Below, one piece after another: positions 1-5,662 of a DNA stretch of 8,291 nt (positions are counted from its first letter, which is position 1; every line of letters starts with the position of its first letter). Source of the DNA: Rhodospirillales bacterium (GTDB taxonomy: Bacteria > Pseudomonadota > Alphaproteobacteria > Rhodospirillales > Casp-alpha2); contig JANQIJ010000101.1 of the NCBI GenBank assembly GCA_028282185.1, positions 1 to 8,291 of the forward strand. The letters run 5' to 3'. The notes beneath the pieces were generated by a model. It was not told the origin of the DNA and ran no database searches. It was given only the letters and a program-made list of their open reading frames with translations. The position numbers and the translations under genes were made by a program.

Positions 1-25
1 CGGCGAAGGGAGGGCCGCGGCATGA
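1..25 (+). CDS. possible 3' end of murG (last 7 codons and stop), partial
   Basis: In the frame beginning at base 2 the first bases read as an open tail ending in Gly-Glu-Gly-Arg-Ala-Ala-Ala and a TGA at 23-25. That stop overlaps the murC ATG as ATGA, the same junction type seen at murC/murB and murB/ddl. In alphaproteobacterial dcw clusters the gene before murC is usually murG, the lipid II glycosyltransferase, so a murG terminus is the natural reading. Seven residues cannot identify a protein. The call rests on overlap style and conserved gene order only. Confidence 0.35.
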
Positions 26-1470
26 GGGCGCTTCCGCTTGATATCGGGATCATCCATTTCGTCGGAATCGGCGGCATCGGCATGAGTGGCATCGCCGAAG
101 TGCTGCATAACCTGGGCTATTCGGTTCAGGGCAGCGACATCGCCGACAGCGCCAACGTCAAGCGCTTGCGCGCGCTCGGCGTCACCGTCCACGTCGGCCA
201 CGAGGCCGGGAACCTGGGCGACAGCCAGGTGATCGTCGTTTCCTCGGCGGTCAAGGCCGACAACCCGGAAGTCGTCGCCGCCCGCGACAACCTGATCCCG
301 GTTGTCCGCCGCGCGGAGATGCTGGGCGAATTGATGCGCCTGAAATGGTCGATCGCCGTCGGCGGCACCCATGGCAAGACGACGACGACGTCCTTGGTTT
401 CCGCGGTGTTGGACGGCGCCGGCCTGGACCCGACGGTGATCAACGGCGGGATCATCAATGCCTGGGGCACCAACGCGCGGTTGGGCGGCGGCGATTGGCT
501 GGTCGCCGAAGCGGACGAAAGCGACGGCACCTTCCTGAAACTGCCGGCGACGATTGCCGTGGTGACCAACATGGACCCCGAACACCTGGACCATTACGGC
601 GATTACGAAGCCCTGAAGAACGCGTTCGTCAGTTTTGTCGAGAACATTCCATTCTACGGTTTCGCGGTGCTCTGTGTCGATCACGCCGAGGTCCAGAACA
701 TGATCCCGCGCCTGTCCGACCGGCGGGTCGTGACCTATGGCTTCAGTCCCCAGGCCGACGTCCGCGGCGTCAACATGACGCCCGGATTGGACGGCATTGC
801 TTTCGACGCGGTGATCCGAGACCGCAAGTCCGGATCGACGCGGGAAATCGCCGACCTGCACCTGCCGATGTATGGTCAGCACAACGTACAGAACGCACTG
901 GCCGCCGTGGCCATCGCCACGGAAATGGGCCTTGCCGACGGTGACCTCGCCGGTGCCCTGGCGCGGTTCGCCGGGGTCAAGCGGCGGTTCACCAAGACGG
1001 GGTCGGTCGGCGGTATCACGGTGATCGACGACTACGGTCATCATCCGGTGGAAATCGCCGCCGTGCTGGGCGCCGCGCGGGAGGCGACGCCCGACAAGGT
1101 GATCGCCGTGGTCCAGCCCCATCGCTATACCCGCCTGCGCGACCTGTTCGAGGATTTCTGCACCTGCTTCAACGATGCCGACGCGGTGATCGTCGCCCCG
1201 GTCCATGCCGCCGGCGAGGCGCCGATCGAGGGCATTGACCGCGATGCCCTGGTCGACGGCCTGAAGACCCACGGCCACCGCCGGGTGATCGCCCTGGACA
1301 AGCCGGAAGACCTCGCCAGCCTGGTCTTGGAGACCGCCGGGCGCGGCGACTTCGTGGTCTGTCTGGGCGCCGGAACCATCACCCAATGGGCCAACGCACT
1401 GCCCGAACAGATGCAGGCGTTGGGCGGCGGTCTGCGGGAAATCGACGGCGGCAAGGAGGCGGGCGGATGA
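22..1470 (+). CDS. murC: UDP-N-acetylmuramate--L-alanine ligase MurC
   Basis: This is the cytoplasmic ATP-dependent ligase that adds L-Ala to UDP-MurNAc, the first step of stem-peptide synthesis. The 482 residues match the usual family length. Domain 1 (about 8-108) carries the dinucleotide-like GIGGIGMSG loop at 15-23. The Mur-ligase central domain has the P-loop GGTHGKTTT at 114-122, the EADESDGT motif at 163-170 and NMDPEHLDHYG at 183-193, followed by QHNVQNALAA at 286-295. The C-terminal domain contains DDYGHHPVEI (336-345), QPHRYTR (365-371) and GAGTI (449-453). These are the hallmark ATP, metal and substrate motifs of MurC, and none is missing. The ATG at 22 is preceded by GGGAGGG (8-14) with 7 nt spacing. 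The frame is open to the left edge, but the Shine-Dalgarno box and the distance to the glycine loop support this start. The stop overlaps the murB ATG. Confidence 0.97.
   Translation: MRALPLDIGIIHFVGIGGIGMSGIAEVLHNLGYSVQGSDIADSANVKRLRALGVTVHVGHEAGNLGDSQVIVVSSAVKADNPEVVAARDNLIPVVRRAEMLGELMRLKWSIAVGGTHGKTTTTSLVSAVLDGAGLDPTVINGGIINAWGTNARLGGGDWLVAEADESDGTFLKLPATIAVVTNMDPEHLDHYGDYEALKNAFVSFVENIPFYGFAVLCVDHAEVQNMIPRLSDRRVVTYGFSPQADVRGVNMTPGLDGIAFDAVIRDRKSGSTREIADLHLPMYGQHNVQNALAAVAIATEMGLADGDLAGALARFAGVKRRFTKTGSVGGITVIDDYGHHPVEIAAVLGAAREATPDKVIAVVQPHRYTRLRDLFEDFCTCFNDADAVIVAPVHAAGEAPIEGIDRDALVDGLKTHGHRRVIALDKPEDLASLVLETAGRGDFVVCLGAGTITQWANALPEQMQALGGGLREIDGGKEAGG
1453..1459 (+). promoter_or_regulatory. 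Shine-Dalgarno box that fixes the murB start
   Basis: AAGGAGG lies inside the last codons of murC, 7 nt before the ATG at 1467. The frame is open upstream to an ATG at 1386, but this box selects 1467. A second in-frame ATG follows directly at 1470, with 10 nt spacing, and could also be used. Confidence 0.75.
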
Positions 1471-2435
1471 TGGCGGCGGAACGCAACAGCGATCTGATGA
1501 CGCGCCTGCCCCCCGTGCGCGGGCGCTTGATCGCGGGGGTGCCGCTGGCGCCTTTCTGCTGGTTCCGCGTCGGCGGTCCGGCGGAAGTCCTGTTCGAACC
1601 GGCCGATGCGGGCGACCTGGCCGCATTCCTGGCCGCCTTGCCGGCGGACGTGCCGGTCACGGTGATCGGCGTTGCCTCGAACCTATTGGTCCGGGACGGC
1701 GGCGTCCGCGGCGTCGTCCTGCGCCTCGGCAAGGCCTTCGCCGGCATTCGCGTGGACGGCCGGCGGATCACCGCCGGCGCCGGCGCCATGGACGTCAACG
1801 TCGCCCGCGCCGCGCGGGACGCCGGGATCGCCGGATTCGAGTTCCTGATCGGCATCCCCGGCACCATCGGCGGCGCGCTTACCATGAACGCGGGCGCCTA
1901 CGGCGCGGAAATCAAGGACATCTTCGTGGCCGCTCGGGCAGTCAGCGGCGGGACTGACGGCCGGGGCCAGGTTGCGGCCCTGACCCCGGCCGACATGGCC
2001 TTCGCCTATCGCCGTTCGGCGCAGCCGGAAGGCACGATCTTTACCGAGGCCACGTTCGAAGGACGGTCGGGCCAGGCCGCGGCCATTGCCCTGCGGATGA
2101 AGGAAATCCAGGACGCCCGGCAGGACAGCCAGCCGGTCAAGGCGCGCACCGGCGGCTCGACCTTCGCCAACCCCGCCAATGAAGACGGTGAAACCCTCAA
2201 GGCCTGGGAACTGATCGAGCGGGCCGGCTGTCGCGGCTTGATCCGCGGCGGTGCCCAGGTCTCACCGCAGCATTGCAACTTTCTGATCAATACCGGCAAC
2301 GCCACGGCGGCGGACTTGGAAGGCCTGGGCGAGGAAGTGCGCCGCCGGGTTTTGGCCGAGACCGGCGTGCAACTGCATTGGGAGATCCGCCGCATCGGCG
2401 ATCCCGCCGGCGGTCTGGCGGAGGTCGCGTCATGA
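1467..2435 (+). CDS. murB: UDP-N-acetylenolpyruvoylglucosamine reductase MurB
   Basis: This FAD enzyme reduces UDP-GlcNAc-enolpyruvate to UDP-MurNAc with NADPH in the cytoplasm, making the substrate used by MurC. With the ATG at 1467 the protein has 322 residues, normal for bacterial MurB. The FAD-binding domain shows WFRVGGPAEVLF (32-43), SNLLVRDGG (71-79) and GIPGTIGGAL (129-138) followed by MNAGAYGAE. FAYRRS is at 179-184. The C-terminal substrate domain has GGSTFANP (229-236), whose Ser231 should be the proton donor, then AGCRGLIRGGAQVSPQHCNF (253-272) and the late Glu306 in HWEI, matching the family's catalytic Ser and Glu. One oddity is GVASNLL where most relatives have G-x-G-S-N-L-L, so a glycine of the flavin loop is alanine. 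The start overlaps the murC stop (ATGA), and the end overlaps the ddl start in the same way. Confidence 0.95.
   Translation: MMAAERNSDLMTRLPPVRGRLIAGVPLAPFCWFRVGGPAEVLFEPADAGDLAAFLAALPADVPVTVIGVASNLLVRDGGVRGVVLRLGKAFAGIRVDGRRITAGAGAMDVNVARAARDAGIAGFEFLIGIPGTIGGALTMNAGAYGAEIKDIFVAARAVSGGTDGRGQVAALTPADMAFAYRRSAQPEGTIFTEATFEGRSGQAAAIALRMKEIQDARQDSQPVKARTGGSTFANPANEDGETLKAWELIERAGCRGLIRGGAQVSPQHCNFLINTGNATAADLEGLGEEVRRRVLAETGVQLHWEIRRIGDPAGGLAEVAS
2420..2424 (+). promoter_or_regulatory. Shine-Dalgarno box that fixes the ddl start
   Basis: GGAGG within the murB 3' end sits 7 nt before the ATG at 2432. The open frame extends upstream to an ATG at 2273, but that would bury about 53 unrelated residues in murB. 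This box and the family N-terminus both point to 2432. Confidence 0.75.
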
Positions 2436-3334
2436 GCAAGCAGGTGGCGGTCCTGATGGGCGGATGGTCGGCCGAACGCGAAATCTCGCTGGTTTCCGGC
2501 GCGGCCTGCGCCAACGCCTTGACCGGCGCGGGATACAGCGTGACGACGATCGACGTCCAGCGTGACATGGGTGGCTTGCTGACGCGCCTGTTCCCACGCC
2601 CGGACGCGGTGTTCAACGCGCTCCATGGGCGCTTCGGCGAAGACGGCTGCGTTCAGGGTTTGTTGGACATTCTCGGGATTCCCTACACCCATTCCGGACT
2701 GCTGGCCTCGGCCCTGGCAATGGACAAGCCGATGGCCAAGCGTCTGTTCGAAGCCGCGGGCATTCCCGTGGCCGAGCACGTCATCACCACCGTGGAGGCC
2801 GCCCGGGCCGAAGAACCCATGGCCCGGCCCTATGTCGTCAAGCCGGTCAACGAAGGATCTTCCGTCGGTATCCATATCGTTCGCGAAGGCGACAACATCC
2901 CACCTTTTCAAGGCGATGGCTGGGCCTATGGCGAAGAGGTGATGGTCGAGCGTTTCATCCCCGGGCGCGAATTGACCGTATCTGTGATGGCCGGCGACGC
3001 CGTGGCGGTGACCGAGATCACCACCGAGCGCGGGTTCTACGACTACGACGCGAAATACGCCGACGGCGGGTCGATCCATGTGATACCGGCGGACCTGACC
3101 CCCGAGGTTTACGACCGGGCGCTGCGTTTATCGGAAATGGCGTTCGCGGTGGTCGGATGCCGCGGTGTCGCCCGCGCCGACCTGCGGCTCGATGGCGACG
3201 ATCTGTACATGCTGGAAATCAACACCCAACCGGGCATGACGCCGACCTCGCTGGTCCCGGAACAGGCTGCCCATGCGGGCCTGTCGTTTCCGGAATTGGT
3301 TGCCTGGATGGTTGAACGGGCGGAGTGCGATTGA
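2432..3334 (+). CDS. ddl: D-alanine--D-alanine ligase
   Basis: This ATP-grasp ligase joins two D-Ala in the cytoplasm. The dipeptide is then used by MurF to complete the pentapeptide. The 300 residues are close to the E. coli DdlB length. The N-terminal substrate domain has VLMGGWSAEREISL (7-20), with Glu15 aligned to the catalytic Glu15 of DdlB, and the ALHGRFGEDG segment at 63-72. The ATP-grasp part shows MDKP with Lys99, YVVKPVNEGSSVG at 134-146 (Lys137 and the serine loop), GFYDYDAKY at 201-209, ARADLRLD at 247-254 (Arg248, Asp250), and LEINTQPGMTPTSLVP at 261-276 (Glu262 and Asn264 for Mg2+, Ser273). All expected catalytic residues are present. It overlaps the murB stop by ATGA, and ftsQ follows with no gap. 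Vertebrate-type or VanA-type D-Ala-D-Lac ligases are not indicated, since the Tyr of the YDY loop is kept. Confidence 0.96.
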   Translation: MSKQVAVLMGGWSAEREISLVSGAACANALTGAGYSVTTIDVQRDMGGLLTRLFPRPDAVFNALHGRFGEDGCVQGLLDILGIPYTHSGLLASALAMDKPMAKRLFEAAGIPVAEHVITTVEAARAEEPMARPYVVKPVNEGSSVGIHIVREGDNIPPFQGDGWAYGEEVMVERFIPGRELTVSVMAGDAVAVTEITTERGFYDYDAKYADGGSIHVIPADLTPEVYDRALRLSEMAFAVVGCRGVARADLRLDGDDLYMLEINTQPGMTPTSLVPEQAAHAGLSFPELVAWMVERAECD

Positions 3335-4231
3335 ATGACCGAGACGAAGGCGAAGGCCGCTCGACGCGGCAGCGCGAAGAAAAAAGACAGCCCCGCCGCG
3401 CCCAAGGCGCAAAAAACCGGGGCGCCGCGCAAGCGTGTCGTTCGCGGACGGCTGGGGCGCGCCGCGATGGCCGCCGGTGTTGCCATGCTGCTCGGTGGCT
3501 CGGCGGTCGGCGGGTGGTGGATTTGGGATCGGGGCCTGGTCGCGAGCCACGCGGACACAGCCAAATGGTGGGCCATTGGTCAGGCCGCGCGCGCCGGCCT
3601 CAGGATCGACGACATCTACGTCACCGGCCGTTCGCAGACGCCTCGGCCGAAACTCCTGGCGGCGCTCAAGCTGACGCGCGGCGCGCCGATGTTCGGCTTC
3701 GACCCCGAGGCCGCGCGCCATCGCGTCGAACAGTTGCCTTGGGTGCGGCATGCGGTTGTCGAGCGCATGCTGCCCGATACCGTGGTGCTGCATATCACCG
3801 AACGCAAGCCTCTGGCGCTGTGGCAGAACAAGGGCGCGTTCCAGCTGATCGACGAACGCGGCGAGGTGATCCTCAAGAGCGGGTTGGAGCGGTTCTCCGA
3901 CCTTCCCGTAGTGGTCGGCCCCGACGCGCCGACCCATGCCATGGCCCTGCTGACGACGCTTAAGTCGGAACCGGAGTTGATGGCCCGGGTTCGTGCCGCG
4001 GTTCGGGTGTCCGGCCGGCGCTGGAACCTGGTTCTGGAGAACGGGATCGACGTTCAGTTGCCTGAGGACGACCCCGCCGGCGCTTGGCTTCGCCTGGCTG
4101 AATACGAGCGCCAACACAAGGTCCTGGCCCGCGATGTCGAGGTCCTGGACCTGCGCCTGCCGGACCGCCTGATCGTTCGCAAGGCGGTCAAGCCGAAACC
4201 GCCGAGACGTCCCAAGGGCCAAGAGACATGA
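3335..4231 (+). CDS. ftsQ: cell division protein FtsQ
   Basis: This is a single-span inner-membrane divisome protein that, with FtsB and FtsL in known systems, links the Z ring to septal peptidoglycan synthesis. The 298 residues divide into four parts. A strongly basic cytoplasmic tail (1-42) has many Lys and Arg. One hydrophobic membrane segment lies at about 43-64 and ends in a Trp-rich edge. A periplasmic POTRA domain at about 89-158 contains IDDIYVTG (91-98), a conserved PWVRHAVVERMLPDTVVLHI stretch (135-154) and ERKPLALW (156-163). The FtsQ beta domain runs to about 284 and includes RRWNLVLENG (228-237). A short basic tail ends the protein. FtsQ sequences diverge widely, but the POTRA signature and the position between ddl and ftsA are convincing. 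The ATG directly follows the ddl stop. GGAG at 3322-3325 is a fair Shine-Dalgarno box with 9 nt spacing. Confidence 0.94.
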   Translation: MTETKAKAARRGSAKKKDSPAAPKAQKTGAPRKRVVRGRLGRAAMAAGVAMLLGGSAVGGWWIWDRGLVASHADTAKWWAIGQAARAGLRIDDIYVTGRSQTPRPKLLAALKLTRGAPMFGFDPEAARHRVEQLPWVRHAVVERMLPDTVVLHITERKPLALWQNKGAFQLIDERGEVILKSGLERFSDLPVVVGPDAPTHAMALLTTLKSEPELMARVRAAVRVSGRRWNLVLENGIDVQLPEDDPAGAWLRLAEYERQHKVLARDVEVLDLRLPDRLIVRKAVKPKPPRRPKGQET

Positions 4232-4269
4232 GCGTAACCGGACAACCAAGAAAGGCGATGAACGCATGA
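4228..4269 (+). CDS. 13-codon mini-ORF bridging ftsQ and ftsA (putative coupling peptide)
   Basis: ATG at 4228 overlaps the ftsQ stop as ATGA. The frame reads MSVTGQPRKAMNA and ends at TGA 4267-4269, which overlaps the ftsA ATG (4266) as another ATGA. It therefore fills the whole gap between two neighbouring genes with overlapping junctions on each side. AAGGG at 4214-4218, 9 nt upstream, could serve as a ribosome site. The peptide has no recognisable domain. If translated, its likely role is to carry ribosomes from ftsQ to ftsA and not to act as a protein. A frame of this size can arise by chance, so the call is tentative. Confidence 0.3.
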   Translation: MSVTGQPRKAMNA

Positions 4270-5546
4270 ACAAACCGTTCGGCAATTCGAAACCACGGAC
4301 CGGTCTGGTCGCGGTGCTCGACTTGGGCAGCGCCAAGGTTTCCTGTTTGATCGCGCGGCTTGCCGCCGGGGTTGCCGGCGACCGCGTTTCCGCCCGGGTC
4401 GTGGGCATCGGTCATCAACGCTCGCATGGCATCAAGAACGGCAGCGTCATCGATCTCGATGCCGCCGAGGCGACGATCCGGTCCACCGTCGAAGCGGCCG
4501 AAGCGATGGTCGGCGAGAACATTCACAAGGTCTACGTCAATCTGTCCTGTGGCCGCCCGGCGTCAAGACTGATCGCGGCGGAAACGGAAACCGGTGGCCG
4601 GGAGATCGACGACGTCCATCTTTACCGGGTGCTGTCGCCGGAAATTCTCGAAGCCAACAAGCCCGCCGATCACGACCTGATCCATTCCATTCCCGTCGGC
4701 TACAGCGTCGATGAAAACCGCGGTGTGCGGGATCCGCGCGGCATGTACGGCGACCGGCTGGGTGTCAATTTGCACATGGTCACGGCGCAGACCAGCCCGG
4801 TGAAGAACCTGAAAACCGTCATCGAGCGGTGTCATTTGGAGATTGAGGCTTTGGTCGCGACGCCCTTGGCCTCGGCCCTGGCATGCCTGGTCGATGACGA
4901 ACGGGAACTGGGCACGACCTGCATCGACCTTGGCGGTGGTGTCACGTCCCTGGCAATCTTCTGCGACGGCGAGCCGGTCCATACGGACATCATCCCCTTG
5001 GGCGGCGGCCATTTGACCAGCGATATCGCGCGCGGCCTGTCGACGCCCTTGGACAGTGCCGAACGCATGAAGACGTTGTTCGGCAATGTCATTCCGTCGC
5101 CGTCCGACGACGCGGAAATGATCCCGGTCCCGCTGATCGGCGAGGACAACGACCATAGCGAAACCCAGGTGCCGCGGTCCGTTCTGGTCGGCATCGTCCG
5201 TCCGCGGGCGGAGGAAATTCTGGAACTGGTCCGCGACCGCTTGAAAGCGAGCGGTTTCGACAAGGCGATCGGTCAGCGGGTGGTGCTGACCGGTGGAGCC
5301 AGTCAACTGTCGGGTTTGGCCGAACTGGCGGCCGACGTGCTTGGCCGCCAGGCCCGCCAAGCCCGGCCGAGAGGAATTGAAGGGTTGTCGGAGGCTGTGT
5401 CCGGTCCGGGGTTCGCGACCTCGGTCGGATTGGTCCGTTACGCCGTCGAGAACCCTTTGGAGGTGGCCGGAAGCGATTTCCAGCCGGTCAAGGAACGCAG
5501 CGGGGCGCTCGGGCGGTTCGGGCAATGGCTGCGGCAGAACTTTTAA
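4266..5546 (+). CDS. ftsA: cell division protein FtsA
   Basis: This actin-like ATPase tethers FtsZ filaments to the inner membrane and recruits later divisome proteins. The 426 residues are typical. The actin-fold nucleotide motifs are visible: phosphate 1 LDLGSAKVSCLI at 18-29, phosphate 2 IDLGGGVTSLAI at 220-231, and the adenosine motif VVLTGGASQLSGL at 339-351. The FtsA-specific 1C domain, which replaces actin subdomain 1B, occupies roughly 85-165, with KVYVNLSCG at 88-96. The last 14 residues (GALGRFGQWLRQNF) form an amphipathic, positively charged helix typical of the FtsA membrane-targeting sequence. The start at 4266 has AAGAAAGG (4248-4255) 10 nt upstream, and it also overlaps the stop of a possible 13-codon ORF, so translation may be coupled to ftsQ. 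The gene ends with TAA, 105 nt before ftsZ. Confidence 0.96.
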   Translation: MNKPFGNSKPRTGLVAVLDLGSAKVSCLIARLAAGVAGDRVSARVVGIGHQRSHGIKNGSVIDLDAAEATIRSTVEAAEAMVGENIHKVYVNLSCGRPASRLIAAETETGGREIDDVHLYRVLSPEILEANKPADHDLIHSIPVGYSVDENRGVRDPRGMYGDRLGVNLHMVTAQTSPVKNLKTVIERCHLEIEALVATPLASALACLVDDERELGTTCIDLGGGVTSLAIFCDGEPVHTDIIPLGGGHLTSDIARGLSTPLDSAERMKTLFGNVIPSPSDDAEMIPVPLIGEDNDHSETQVPRSVLVGIVRPRAEEILELVRDRLKASGFDKAIGQRVVLTGGASQLSGLAELAADVLGRQARQARPRGIEGLSEAVSGPGFATSVGLVRYAVENPLEVAGSDFQPVKERSGALGRFGQWLRQNF

Positions 5547-5554
5547 TCAGGAGA

Positions 5555-5565
5555 ATCAACTTGAT
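5555..5565 (+). repeat. 11-nt palindrome ATCAA-C-TTGAT upstream of ftsZ
   Basis: A perfect inverted repeat of 5-nt arms with one central base lies 9 nt after the ftsA stop. A CAATTG palindrome follows two bases later (5567-5572). The pair is AT-rich in a GC-rich setting and could be an operator-like site, or simply chance. No known regulator motif is recognised. Confidence 0.35.
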
Positions 5566-5662
5566 CCAATTGTCTTCCTTCTTTGCCTCCTGGGTCACCG
5601 CGGCCGAGGTTGCATTTGGTGGAACGGCAAGTAATCATCGGAGGCAGAAAAATGACCATTAA
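5561..5662 (+). CDS. possible 33-codon TTG-started leader ORF between ftsA and ftsZ
   Basis: The ftsA stop is followed at once by AGGAGA (5549-5554), a strong Shine-Dalgarno box with no annotated gene to serve. Spaced 6-7 nt after it is TTG at 5561, opening a frame of 33 codons that stops with TAA at 5660-5662, 11 nt inside ftsZ and in a different frame. The predicted peptide starts (M)IQLSSFFASWVTAAEVAF, moderately hydrophobic, with a basic, polar end (NHRRQKNDH). No family is recognised. If translated, it would carry ribosomes across the gap and onto the ftsZ start. An alternative is that the box is a leftover, or part of an mRNA structure. Conservation in relatives would settle it. Confidence 0.3.
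   Translation: MIQLSSFFASWVTAAEVAFGGTASNHRRQKNDH
5640..5644 (+). promoter_or_regulatory. Shine-Dalgarno box that fixes the ftsZ start
   Basis: GGAGG lies 7 nt before the ATG at 5652. The frame is open upstream to an ATG at 5583, but that start has no comparable box, and the residues before 5652 do not resemble an FtsZ N-terminus. The alphaproteobacterial style MTIKITVP start supports 5652. Confidence 0.8.

Noticed and set aside
2006..3079. 357-codon minus-strand open frame opposite murB and ddl
   Set aside because: It spans the junction of two certain genes with no recognisable family. This is typical shadow coding at high GC.
3325..3963. plus-strand 212-codon frame overlapping ftsQ
   Set aside because: It is an out-of-frame Arg-rich shadow of ftsQ. 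The POTRA and membrane segment are in the other frame.
3128..4408. 426-codon minus-strand open frame opposite ftsQ and neighbours
   Set aside because: It mirrors high-GC coding DNA, crosses the ddl, ftsQ and ftsA boundaries, has arginine-rich low-information protein with no domain, and lies opposite a well-supported gene series.
5543..5560. CtrA-type site (TTAA-N7-TTAA) starting at the TTAA after ftsA
   Set aside because: The second half-site is absent at the required spacing.
5610..5638. possible ftsZ promoter TTGCAT with a -10 at TAATCA or AATCAT
   Set aside because: The -10 match is only two or so of six bases, and the start would fall too close to, or inside, the ftsZ Shine-Dalgarno region. 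Not supportable.
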